Positions 53,269 to 61,658 of a stretch of DNA of 64,000 nt are shown one piece after another. The notes under the pieces were generated by a model that was not told where the DNA came from, searched no databases, and worked only from the letters and a program-made list of their open reading frames with translations. The DNA is taken from positions 2,108,001-2,172,000 of the forward strand of contig OZ245731.1 of the NCBI GenBank assembly GCA_965227155.1. Direction: 5' to 3'. Source of the stretch: UBA6059 sp965227155 (GTDB lineage: Bacteria; Bacteroidota; Bacteroidia; Cytophagales; Cyclobacteriaceae). Position 1 is the stretch's first letter. Each line of letters begins with the position of its first letter. The position numbers and the translations under genes were made by a program.

Positions 53269-55239
53269 TTGGGGTTAATATTATTGGTTAAAGTCACGAG
53301 ATTTTTGGATTTCATTAGCACAAACAAAGAATTACTTATTCTCCTGGGAGGCTTTATGGTGATAGCCATTGCGGCACAACAGATCGCCAAAACTTTCCAA
53401 AAGATCAAGCTGCCGCTCATTACGGGGATGATCATTGCAGGTATTCTTGCGGGGCCTTACGTGCTGGGCTTAATACCCGAAATCTCCAAGGATAAGCTGA
53501 GCTTCATCAATGAAATGTCCCTGGCATTTATTGCTTTTGCAGCAGGAGCAGAACTATACCTGCGTGAGCTCCGGTCTCGCCTCAACAGCATTAAGTGGAA
53601 TACCTTCGGCCAGCTGGTAATTACTTTTGTGCTGGGTAGTATCGCAGTATTTTTTCTGTCACCCTACATCACTTACATGGAGGGCCTTAGTAGCGAGGTT
53701 CAGATTTCAATAGCCATACTTACCGGTACCATCTTTGTAGCACGCTCACCGGCTTCTGCCATTGCGGTTGTCAACGAGCTCCGTGCCAAGGGACCATTCA
53801 CACAGACTGTGATGGGGGTCACTGTCCTGAAAGATTTTCTGGTCATTATCCTGTTTGCTGTAAACCTATCCATCGCCAAAACCCTCATCGACGGGGAGGA
53901 TTTTAACTTTCTGAGTATAGTTTTTATTCTTGTTGAATTGTTCCTTTCGCTTGTAATTGGTTATCTCTTAGGTCAGATTATCAAGGTCATTTTATCTCAG
54001 AAGATGGCTACCCGATATAAGCTGATTTTAATATTGCTCTTTGGCTATAGTGCTTACCTTTTATCACATGGGGTGAAACCGATTACACTGGAATGGATCG
54101 GTCATGAAATCATACTTGAGCCTTTGTTGATATGCATTATCGCAAGTGTATATGTCACCAATTACACAAGGTATCGGCCCGAGTTTCTTAAAATTTTACA
54201 TGATGCCGGACCGGTGGTTTATGTGGCCTTCTTCACCCTCACAGGTGCTTCCATGTCAATAGATGTACTCTTTGGGGTGTGGTTTGTTGCGTTGGTACTT
54301 TTTGGCATTCGGCTGGTAACCATGGTCATAGGGGGATACGCCGGTGGTGCTTTGGCAGGCGACCCGGTACAATACTGGCATTACGGCTGGATGCCTTATG
54401 TGACCCAGGCTGGTGTTGCGCTGGGTTTATCTACCGTGGTAGCCAATACTTTTCCATCATGGGGAGAGCAGTTCAGTACCGTAGTGATAGCGGTTATCGT
54501 CATCAACCAGTTTTTAGGGCCGCCTCTGTTTAAGTATGCCCTACAGAAGGTCAATGAAGATTTTAGCCGTGCAAGCACTCCGGAATTCGATGGTATCAGA
54601 GATGCCATCATTTTTGGCTTTGAACCTCAATCTGTAGCGCTGGCCCGACAGCTTATGTCTAAGGGTTGGGAGGTGCAGTTGGTCACTTTCAAGGAAATGG
54701 GCAGTTTTCAAGAGCCTGAGGGCATCCCTATCCGCTACGTGGATGATATTTCCTACGATACTTTCATGGCCATGAATGCGGATAAGACCGAAGCAATGGT
54801 ATGCATGATGAGCGATAAACTCAATTTCAAAATAACGGAACTTGCCTATGAGCGGTTTGGCACCAGGGATGTCATCGTCAGGCTCAATGATAGAAGCAAT
54901 TACGATAAGTTCTTAAAGCTGGGTGCAAAAATCGTAGACCCCTCTACTGCCATGGTGAGCTTGCTTGACCATTTTGTGCGATCTCCTCAGGCTACTTCTC
55001 TGTTACTGGGTATGGAAGGCGATCAGGATACACGCGATCTGGAGGTATTGAACCCCAACTTGCATGGTATAACCTTAAGGGATCTGCGGCTGCCGTCTGA
55101 TGTACTTATATTGTCGATCAAGAGAGGTGGCCAGGTGATCATCTCGCATGGTTATACGCGCTTGCGGATTGGCGATGTAGTAACCTTCGTAGGTTCAAAT
55201 CATAGTTTGGATGAACTTACTCTAAGATTTGATGCCTAA
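53269..55239 (+). CDS. Cation:proton antiporter (CPA2/Kef type) with RCK domain
   Basis: A 656-residue membrane protein: about 12 helices (residues 20-430), including ARSPASAIAVVNEL and VTVLKDFLVIILFAVN segments, and YVAFFTLTGASMSIDVL. A C-terminal RCK/TrkA-N Rossmann domain (IFGFEPQSVALARQLMSKG, about 443) and a TrkA-C domain (about 590-656) follow. It exchanges K+ or Na+ for H+. Start is uncertain: the frame begins with TTG codons (53269, 53284, 53305), and the first ATG (53356) lies within a helix, so a TTG start is likely. No operon partner is visible. Confidence 0.85.
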   Translation: MGLILLVKVTRFLDFISTNKELLILLGGFMVIAIAAQQIAKTFQKIKLPLITGMIIAGILAGPYVLGLIPEISKDKLSFINEMSLAFIAFAAGAELYLRELRSRLNSIKWNTFGQLVITFVLGSIAVFFLSPYITYMEGLSSEVQISIAILTGTIFVARSPASAIAVVNELRAKGPFTQTVMGVTVLKDFLVIILFAVNLSIAKTLIDGEDFNFLSIVFILVELFLSLVIGYLLGQIIKVILSQKMATRYKLILILLFGYSAYLLSHGVKPITLEWIGHEIILEPLLICIIASVYVTNYTRYRPEFLKILHDAGPVVYVAFFTLTGASMSIDVLFGVWFVALVLFGIRLVTMVIGGYAGGALAGDPVQYWHYGWMPYVTQAGVALGLSTVVANTFPSWGEQFSTVVIAVIVINQFLGPPLFKYALQKVNEDFSRASTPEFDGIRDAIIFGFEPQSVALARQLMSKGWEVQLVTFKEMGSFQEPEGIPIRYVDDISYDTFMAMNADKTEAMVCMMSDKLNFKITELAYERFGTRDVIVRLNDRSNYDKFLKLGAKIVDPSTAMVSLLDHFVRSPQATSLLLGMEGDQDTRDLEVLNPNLHGITLRDLRLPSDVLILSIKRGGQVIISHGYTRLRIGDVVTFVGSNHSLDELTLRFDA

Positions 55240-55293
55240 ATAAATAAGCCGATCAATTTGTTTTTCAAAAGTATGTCGCCTTTCCAATTTGTA

Positions 55294-55301
55294 TATCTTT
55301 G
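55294..55301 (+). promoter_or_regulatory. TAnnTTTG-type -7 promoter box of glyS
   Basis: TATCTTTG matches the Bacteroidota -7 consensus TAnnTTTG and ends only 5 bases before the glyS ATG at 55307, so transcription would start at or next to the ATG (leaderless or nearly so). A -33 element TTG at the expected distance is not clear. Confidence 0.45.
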
Positions 55302-55306
55302 CGGCT

Positions 55307-56851
55307 ATGGCAAAAACCGACGATAATCCGCTCAAAAACGTCATTTCCCACACCAAGGAATATGGCTATATATATCCATCCAGCGAAATTTATGATGGCC
55401 TTAGTGCTACCTACGACTATGGGCTTTACGGCTCAGAGCTGAAGAATAACATCAAGGAGTACTGGTGGAAGGCCATGGTGCAGCTGCATGAAAATATTGT
55501 TGGTATCGATGCAGCAATTTTTATGCACCCTACTACATGGAAAGCTTCCGGTCACGTAGATGCCTTCAACGACCCATTAATTGATAATAAAGACTCTAAA
55601 AAGCGATATCGTGCTGATGTGCTGATAGAGGATTACATCGCCAAGCTCGATGGAAAAATCGATAAGGAGGTAGAGAAAGTGGCTAAACGATTTGGGGATG
55701 CTTTTGACGAATCCCAATTCAGGGCTACCAACCCCAGGGTGTTGGCCAATCAGGAGAAAATTGATGCTGCCAAAAACAGGCTAAAAGCTGCTATGGAAAC
55801 CGGCGAGCTTGCCGACTTGAAAGCCCTGATTGAAGAAGCTGAGATAGCTGACCCGGTATCAGGCTCTAAAAACTGGACGGATGTAAGGCAATTCAACCTT
55901 ATGTTTTCTACAGAGCTCGGCTCTTTGGCAGAAGGTGCCAGCAAAATTTACCTAAGACCGGAAACGGCCCAGGGTATTTTTGTCAACTTTTTGAATGTGC
56001 AGAAAACCGGCCGTAAGAAGCTTCCCTTTGGCATTGCCCAAATAGGAAAGGCTTTCAGAAATGAGATTATTGCTCGTCAGTTCATATTCAGAATGCGGGA
56101 GTTTGAGCAAATGGAAATGCAGTTTTTCGTAAAGCCGGGCAGCGAAAAGGAATGGTATGAGCACTGGAAGGAAAAAAGGATGCAGTGGCACCATAATTTA
56201 AACCTTGGCAAAGAATTTTACCGGTTCCACGATCACCTCAATCTGGCCCATTATGCCAATGCCGCCTGCGATATTGAGTTTAATTTCCCTATGGGCTTCA
56301 AGGAGCTTGAGGGCATACATTCCCGAACAGACTTTGACCTGAAGAGTCACGAAAAATACAGCGGGCGGAAGCTACAGTTTTATGATACGCAGGACAATAC
56401 CAGTTATGTGCCTTACGTAGTAGAAACTTCTATTGGATTGGATAGGATGTTTTTGGCAATAGTTTCTGCTTCCCTGAAAGAGGAAACTTTAGAAGATGGT
56501 TCTACAAGATCAGTGATGGCTTTACCGCCTGCATTGGCACCGGTAAAAGCAGCGATTTTGCCATTGGTAGCCAAAGATGGACTACCCGAAATGGCTACCA
56601 AAATCATGGACGAGCTCAAGTTTGATTTCCATTTGCAATATGAGGAAAAAGACTCCATCGGTAAAAGGTACAGAAGGCAGGATGCTATCGGTACACCGTT
56701 CTGCATCACGGTAGATCACGATAGCCTGGAAGACAACTCAGTAACCATCAGGCAGCGCGATTCTATGCAACAGGAGCGCGTGGCTATTGATCAATTGAAG
56801 TCTATTTTAACAGAGGCTACTTCTATGAATAACCTGCTGAGGAAGCTTTAG
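55307..56851 (+). CDS. glyS: Glycine--tRNA ligase
   Basis: A 514-residue class II aminoacyl-tRNA synthetase of the alpha2 (archaeal/eukaryote-like) type. Class motifs: LYGSELKNNIKEYWWKAMVQ (motif 1), FRNEIIARQFIFRMREFEQM (motif 2) and YVVETSIGLDRMFLAI (motif 3), followed by a C-terminal anticodon domain (VKAAILPLVAKDGLPEMATK). It charges tRNA-Gly. Start at the ATG at 55307 (MAKTDDNPLKNVIS) rather than the upstream 55289, because a promoter box sits between them. Confidence 0.96.
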   Translation: MAKTDDNPLKNVISHTKEYGYIYPSSEIYDGLSATYDYGLYGSELKNNIKEYWWKAMVQLHENIVGIDAAIFMHPTTWKASGHVDAFNDPLIDNKDSKKRYRADVLIEDYIAKLDGKIDKEVEKVAKRFGDAFDESQFRATNPRVLANQEKIDAAKNRLKAAMETGELADLKALIEEAEIADPVSGSKNWTDVRQFNLMFSTELGSLAEGASKIYLRPETAQGIFVNFLNVQKTGRKKLPFGIAQIGKAFRNEIIARQFIFRMREFEQMEMQFFVKPGSEKEWYEHWKEKRMQWHHNLNLGKEFYRFHDHLNLAHYANAACDIEFNFPMGFKELEGIHSRTDFDLKSHEKYSGRKLQFYDTQDNTSYVPYVVETSIGLDRMFLAIVSASLKEETLEDGSTRSVMALPPALAPVKAAILPLVAKDGLPEMATKIMDELKFDFHLQYEEKDSIGKRYRRQDAIGTPFCITVDHDSLEDNSVTIRQRDSMQQERVAIDQLKSILTEATSMNNLLRKL

Positions 56852-56879
56852 GCTTGCTTTTTCAACAAAATAATCTGCC

Positions 56880-57680
56880 ATGACTGAGCTATTTTCCATT
56901 TTTATAATCAGCATGGCAGTTTTATATCTGCTGCAGGCCACTGGCAGGATTAACCTGGGTTTGATTCTGCCCGGATTGGCACCTCCACTCAGAAAGGAAT
57001 ACAAAAGTATTCTCATTAAATATTGCAAGTACTACAGCTATTTATCCACCCCAGACAGGCGTAAGTTCGACAAGAGGGTAGCTATATTCATTAAGTCAAA
57101 GCGATTTGTTCCAAGGCAGGGCTTACTTATTACGCCGGTGATCAAAACCTTAATTGCCGCCTCAGCAGTGCAGCTTACGTTTGGCCTTCCAAAGCATGCC
57201 CTCTACTATTTTTCTACCATATTGTTGTATCCTGATGATTACTACTCCACCATCAACAAGCAGTATCATAAAGGTGAAGTAAACCCAAAGCTTAAAGCTA
57301 TTGTGATTTCCTGGCAGAGCTTTCTCGATGGCTATGTAAACCCCCATGACGGCAGAAACCTGGGTCTACATGAAATGGCGCATGCCCTTCATTTGGAGCA
57401 CATGATTACCAGAAGGGATTACCAGTATCTGGATCATGCACTTTGGGCGGAATGGAATGACCTGGCAAAAAAGGAAATGCAAAAAATTAAATCAGGTGAC
57501 AATAACTGGCTAAGGGCCTATGCCGGGGAAAATTTGCATGAATTTTTTGCTGTCTCCGTGGAATACTTTTTTGAAAGAGCGAAAGAAGTAAAGGAAAAGG
57601 CACCGGATATTTACAAGCTCCTTAGCAAATTGCTAAAGCAAGATCCACTTAGTTTACAACAAAATTTTCAAAACGCATGA
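56880..57680 (+). CDS. MtfA-like zinc-dependent peptidase, membrane-anchored
   Basis: A 266-residue protein with an N-terminal membrane helix (LFSIFIISMAVLYLLQATGR) and a gluzincin-type metallopeptidase: HEMAHALHLE (HExxH, about residues 161-170), with the third ligand probably the Glu in LHEFFAVSVEYF (about 222-233). It resembles the MtfA/YeeI family, which in E. coli binds the Mlc regulator. Target here unknown. Its stop overlaps the dgt start by ATGA. Confidence 0.85.
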   Translation: MTELFSIFIISMAVLYLLQATGRINLGLILPGLAPPLRKEYKSILIKYCKYYSYLSTPDRRKFDKRVAIFIKSKRFVPRQGLLITPVIKTLIAASAVQLTFGLPKHALYYFSTILLYPDDYYSTINKQYHKGEVNPKLKAIVISWQSFLDGYVNPHDGRNLGLHEMAHALHLEHMITRRDYQYLDHALWAEWNDLAKKEMQKIKSGDNNWLRAYAGENLHEFFAVSVEYFFERAKEVKEKAPDIYKLLSKLLKQDPLSLQQNFQNA

Positions 57681-59026
57681 TGGACTGGACTACATTACTC
57701 AAACCGATCAGGCAGGGCGATAAGGAACCTATGCTAGGCGATAGCCGCAGCGCTTTTGAAATTGATTTTGACAGGATTGTGTTCTCCCATCCATTCAGGC
57801 GATTGCAGGACAAAACACAGGTCCATCCACTACCAGAATCTGATTTTGTGCATAATCGGCTTACACATAGTCTTGAAGTTTCCAGTGTGGCCCGGTCCCT
57901 GGGAAAAAATGCAGGTAAAACCATCGTAGAGCGGTATGGCTTGGCTCAGCAGCTGCTTTCACATCATGATATCGGGGCGATTGTGGCAGGGGCCGCTCTG
58001 GCTCATGATGTAGGTAACCCGCCCTTTGGCCATAGCGGGGAAGCCGGTATTTCAGATTTTTTTAAGAACTCGGAAACCGGCACTAAAATAAAAAAACACA
58101 TTACACCACAGCAGTGGGAAGATATTACCCATTTTGAAGGCAATGCTCAGGGGTTCCGCATTTTAACGCACATTACCAAAGGATTAAAGCTTACTTATCC
58201 GGTATTGGCAGCCTTTACAAAATACCCTTGTGCATCACCTAAAAAAGGAAAGGTGACACGAAAAAGCCAGAAGAAATATGGCTTCTTTCAGGCAGAGGCA
58301 ACCTATTTTGAGGAAATGGCTAATATCCTGAAGCTTACACCATTGCAGGAGGCACAGGCAGAGGGTTGGCTGCGTCATCCACTGGCATTTTTGGTAGAAG
58401 CTGCTGACGATATTTGCTATTCGATTATCGACCTGGAGGATGGCTGTGGGCTCAAACTGATTTCCTATCAGGACACCATTGAGCTGCTGGCACCATTGCT
58501 GGGTGATCAGTTTGATCCTACCAAATTGGCCCGCTACGACAGTGATCGTGAGCGTGTAGGGGTGCTGAGAGCCATCACGATCAACAAACTAGTGGAAGAG
58601 GTAACCACCGTTTTTTTAGATCTGGAAAAGCAGATCATGACGGGTGAATTTGACCAGGACTTGGTAAGCCAGATACCTCAGTCAAAATACCTTGATGAGA
58701 TTACAAGTGTTTCCGTTCAAAAAATCTATCGATCAGAGCAGGTCATACAACGGGAGGCCGCAGGATTTGAAGTGCTGGAGGGTTTGATGCAGGCGTTTAT
58801 TCAGGCGGTCTATAATGAAAAGTTGGAAGTAGAAAAATTTGGTAGCAGGCAAAAAAATGTACTCAGACTACTACCTGTTGAGTACCGCAACCGACTGGAT
58901 ACTACTGAAGATTTGTATAGCCGTATCCTCATCATTACTGATTTTGTGTCCGGGCTTACGGATAGCAACGCATTGCGGCTCTTTCAGATCATCAAAGGGA
59001 TAGCTTTACCAGGCTTGAAAATGTAA
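57677..59026 (+). CDS. dgt: Deoxyguanosinetriphosphate triphosphohydrolase
   Basis: A 449-residue HD-domain dNTPase. Motifs: RLTHSLEVSSVARSLGK (about 55-71, first His), AALAHDVGNPPFGHSGEAGI (about 107-126, HD pair) and ADDICYSIIDLEDGC (about 232-246). It hydrolyses dGTP to deoxyguanosine and triphosphate, adjusting dNTP pools. Coupled by ATGA overlap to the MtfA-like gene. Length and motifs are normal. Confidence 0.94.
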   Translation: MMDWTTLLKPIRQGDKEPMLGDSRSAFEIDFDRIVFSHPFRRLQDKTQVHPLPESDFVHNRLTHSLEVSSVARSLGKNAGKTIVERYGLAQQLLSHHDIGAIVAGAALAHDVGNPPFGHSGEAGISDFFKNSETGTKIKKHITPQQWEDITHFEGNAQGFRILTHITKGLKLTYPVLAAFTKYPCASPKKGKVTRKSQKKYGFFQAEATYFEEMANILKLTPLQEAQAEGWLRHPLAFLVEAADDICYSIIDLEDGCGLKLISYQDTIELLAPLLGDQFDPTKLARYDSDRERVGVLRAITINKLVEEVTTVFLDLEKQIMTGEFDQDLVSQIPQSKYLDEITSVSVQKIYRSEQVIQREAAGFEVLEGLMQAFIQAVYNEKLEVEKFGSRQKNVLRLLPVEYRNRLDTTEDLYSRILIITDFVSGLTDSNALRLFQIIKGIALPGLKM

Positions 59027-59122
59027 GTGTGTTGGTAATTCACCAGTGGTAACTAATCCTGCTATGTTAGTTTACCTGGTAATCCCTGGTTGCCTGTTTC
59101 CACCATTCAGAATTGTAGAAAA

Positions 59123-59146
59123 ATGGATTGAGAGGGCACAATCCAT
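59123..59146. repeat. Dispersed palindromic repeat, copy C
   Basis: Arms ATGGATTGAG (59123-59132) and CACAATCCAT (59137-59146) around AGGG, with one pair broken. It sits in the gap between dgt and the exporter gene and shares the preceding CCACCATTCAGAATTGTAG context with copy A. Confidence 0.65.
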
Positions 59147-59219
59147 GGCACGCTAAATAGAACATGACAAAGAAGGATTAATTAAATAGACTGAAGTTCT
59201 TATAGTAGGCTAAATCGTA

Positions 59220-59227
59220 TACCTTTG
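59220..59227 (+). promoter_or_regulatory. TAnnTTTG-type -7 promoter box of the exporter gene
   Basis: TACCTTTG matches the Bacteroidota -7 consensus. A GTG at 59227 in the exporter frame lies within the box, so the ATG at 59242 is the more likely start, giving a very short leader. No good -33 TTG is seen. Confidence 0.4.
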
Positions 59228-59241
59228 TGCCTGTTTTTAGC

Positions 59242-61653
59242 ATGTGGAATTGGCTCGCGCATATAATTCTAAGATTTAGGATCCCCCTTATAATCTTACT
59301 GGTCATCATAACTGCCTTTATGGGGTATCAGGCGCGCTTTGTCCAATGGTCATTCGACCTGGCCAATATTGTACCCTCTACCGATCCGGAGATGGTTTAT
59401 TTCCAGAATTTCAAAAAAACATTCGGAGAAGATGGCAATATTCTGGCGATTGGATTGAAGGACAGTGCTATTTATGATGCTGATAATTTCAGAAAGTTTG
59501 ATTATCTCATCGACGAGATAGCCTCAATGAAAGGCGTTAATAATGTGCTGGGATTGCCCAATCTCAAAACGCTTTTTAAAAATTCTGAGGAGAAGCGCTT
59601 CGAACTTCGGCCTGTATTTCCTGAAATACCCGATGACCAGCAAACGCTGGACAGCTTGCTGGAGGCAGCACATGATCTGAAATTCTATTCGGGTCAGTTG
59701 ATCAATGAGGAAAACGGCGCCACACTGGTGCTTGTCACTATCAATAAAGAAGTACTCAATAGCAGCAAGAGGAATACGCTGGTAGAAGATATCATCTTTG
59801 CCTGTACTGCTTTTGAGGAAAACACAGGAATCACCCTGCACTATGCCGGTCTGCCCTATACACGCTCTATCACTACTACCAAAGTAAAGAATGAGCTCAA
59901 CCTCTTCCTGATACTTTCGGTGGTTGTTACGGGTATCATCTTATTTATCTTCTTTAGGGCCTTTAATGCCGTGCTCGTTCCCATGATCATCATCGGTGTG
60001 ATTGTGGTTTGGGTAATGGGATCGCTGGCATTATTTGAGTTTAAAATCACCATACTTACCGGCCTTATCCCCCCCATCATAGTGGTCATCGGTATTCCCA
60101 ATAGTGTGTATATGCTCAATAAGTATCACCAGGAATACCAGAGCAATCGGGATCAGCTACAGGCATTGCGGCGTATCATCAGAAAGATTGGCATTGTCAC
60201 TTTCATAACCAACTTTACCACAGCTGTTGGCTTTTTGGTACTGGCGAGTACCAATATTACCATTCTGAAGGAATTTGGTATAGTGGCTGGTCTCAATATC
60301 CTGGCTACATTTTTTGTAAGTATAATTTTAATACCATCCTTTTATTCCTTTTTAGCACCTCCAAAGGCAAGACATCTCAAGCACCTTGATTTTATGCCCC
60401 TGGACAAAGTCTTGACTTATCTTGACATTATTGTCCATAAGCATCCATACTACATTTTTTCTACCACGATAGTCATTGTAGTTGTAGCGGCTTTTGGCCT
60501 CAGCAAAATGAAAGCGGTATCCTACATGGTGGATGATCTGCCTGAGAATAGCCCTGTAATCAAAGACCTGAAATTTTTCGAAAGAAATTTCGCTGGTATT
60601 ATGCCATTGGAGGTGGTCATCGACACCAATACAAAAAAAGGTGTTCAGAATCTGCGGAACCTTAGGAAGATCAATGAATTTGAAATGTTTTTGGATTCGT
60701 TGAGTAATATTTCACAGCCTGTGTCGGTGGTGAGCTTCATCAAAGCGGCAAGGCAGGCATTCTACAATCAGAACCCTGCTTATTACCAATTACCGAATAG
60801 TCGGGATCAGGCCTTCATCTTAAGGTACCTCTCCGAAGAGACCGACCAGGAAAATATTGCCACATCATTTGTGGACAGCACCGGCCAAAAGCTGCGGATG
60901 AGCTTGAAAATTGCAGACATAGGCTCCAATAAAATGGATTCCCTGGTCAATCAGGTGATAAAGCCCCGTATGGAGGAGATTTTTGCTGAAGATAAAATGG
61001 ACGTGACCCTCACCGGCACCACACTCATGTTTATTAAAGGCAATAAATTTCTGATCAGAAACCTGATCCAAAGCATGATCATTGCTTTTGTGATCATTGC
61101 CATCATCATGGCCATTTTGTTTGGCAATTTCAAGATGATCGTCATTTCATTGATCCCAAATATGATTCCATTGCTGATCACGGCTGGATTGATGGGCTAT
61201 TTTGGGATTCCACTCAAACCCAGCACTGCACTTGTCTTCAGCATCACCTTTGGTATATCGGTAGATGATTCCATTCACTTCTTAGCTAAGTACCGACAGG
61301 AGCTATTTGCCAACAAGTTTTTCGTACCGCTGGCCATCAGCAAGAGTTTACGGGAAACCGGCGCCAGTATGATTTACACATCTATCATATTGTTTTTTGG
61401 CTTTGTTATTTTTGCGGCCTCAGATTTTGGAGGCACAGTAGCTTTGGGGACTTTAACCTCAGTAACCTTATTGGTGGCGATGATTACCAATCTGGTCTTG
61501 TTGCCTGCTATGCTCATAAAATTTGACAGTGGTAAAAGAAATGTAAAACGACATCCTCTCATCGAGCAGTATTCTGAAGATGACTATGATGAAGATGAAG
61601 ACGAGGAAATCGACATTGAAAAAATTAAGGTGTCAAAAGACTCCAAAAAATAA
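59242..61653 (+). CDS. RND/MMPL superfamily transporter
   Basis: An 803-residue exporter with two repeats of one helix, a large periplasmic loop and five helices (12 in all). Helix blocks: IPLIILLVIITAFMGYQARF, LILSVVVTGIILFIFFRAFN, LTGLIPPIIVVIGIPNSVYM in the first half, and LIQSMIIAFVIIAIIMAILF, VFSITFGISVDDSIHFLAKY in the second. The DDS motif in GISVDDSIH corresponds to MMPL proton-relay positions. It ends in a highly acidic tail (EDDYDEDEDEEID). Substrates of the family include lipids and hopanoids. It lies 5 bases before ileS. Confidence 0.9.
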   Translation: MWNWLAHIILRFRIPLIILLVIITAFMGYQARFVQWSFDLANIVPSTDPEMVYFQNFKKTFGEDGNILAIGLKDSAIYDADNFRKFDYLIDEIASMKGVNNVLGLPNLKTLFKNSEEKRFELRPVFPEIPDDQQTLDSLLEAAHDLKFYSGQLINEENGATLVLVTINKEVLNSSKRNTLVEDIIFACTAFEENTGITLHYAGLPYTRSITTTKVKNELNLFLILSVVVTGIILFIFFRAFNAVLVPMIIIGVIVVWVMGSLALFEFKITILTGLIPPIIVVIGIPNSVYMLNKYHQEYQSNRDQLQALRRIIRKIGIVTFITNFTTAVGFLVLASTNITILKEFGIVAGLNILATFFVSIILIPSFYSFLAPPKARHLKHLDFMPLDKVLTYLDIIVHKHPYYIFSTTIVIVVVAAFGLSKMKAVSYMVDDLPENSPVIKDLKFFERNFAGIMPLEVVIDTNTKKGVQNLRNLRKINEFEMFLDSLSNISQPVSVVSFIKAARQAFYNQNPAYYQLPNSRDQAFILRYLSEETDQENIATSFVDSTGQKLRMSLKIADIGSNKMDSLVNQVIKPRMEEIFAEDKMDVTLTGTTLMFIKGNKFLIRNLIQSMIIAFVIIAIIMAILFGNFKMIVISLIPNMIPLLITAGLMGYFGIPLKPSTALVFSITFGISVDDSIHFLAKYRQELFANKFFVPLAISKSLRETGASMIYTSIILFFGFVIFAASDFGGTVALGTLTSVTLLVAMITNLVLLPAMLIKFDSGKRNVKRHPLIEQYSEDDYDEDEDEEIDIEKIKVSKDSKK

Positions 61654-61658
61654 TTCCT

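Noticed and set aside
59027..59122. tRNA-like search in intergenic gaps
   Set aside because: I looked for tRNA clover-leaf elements here and in the other gaps and found none.
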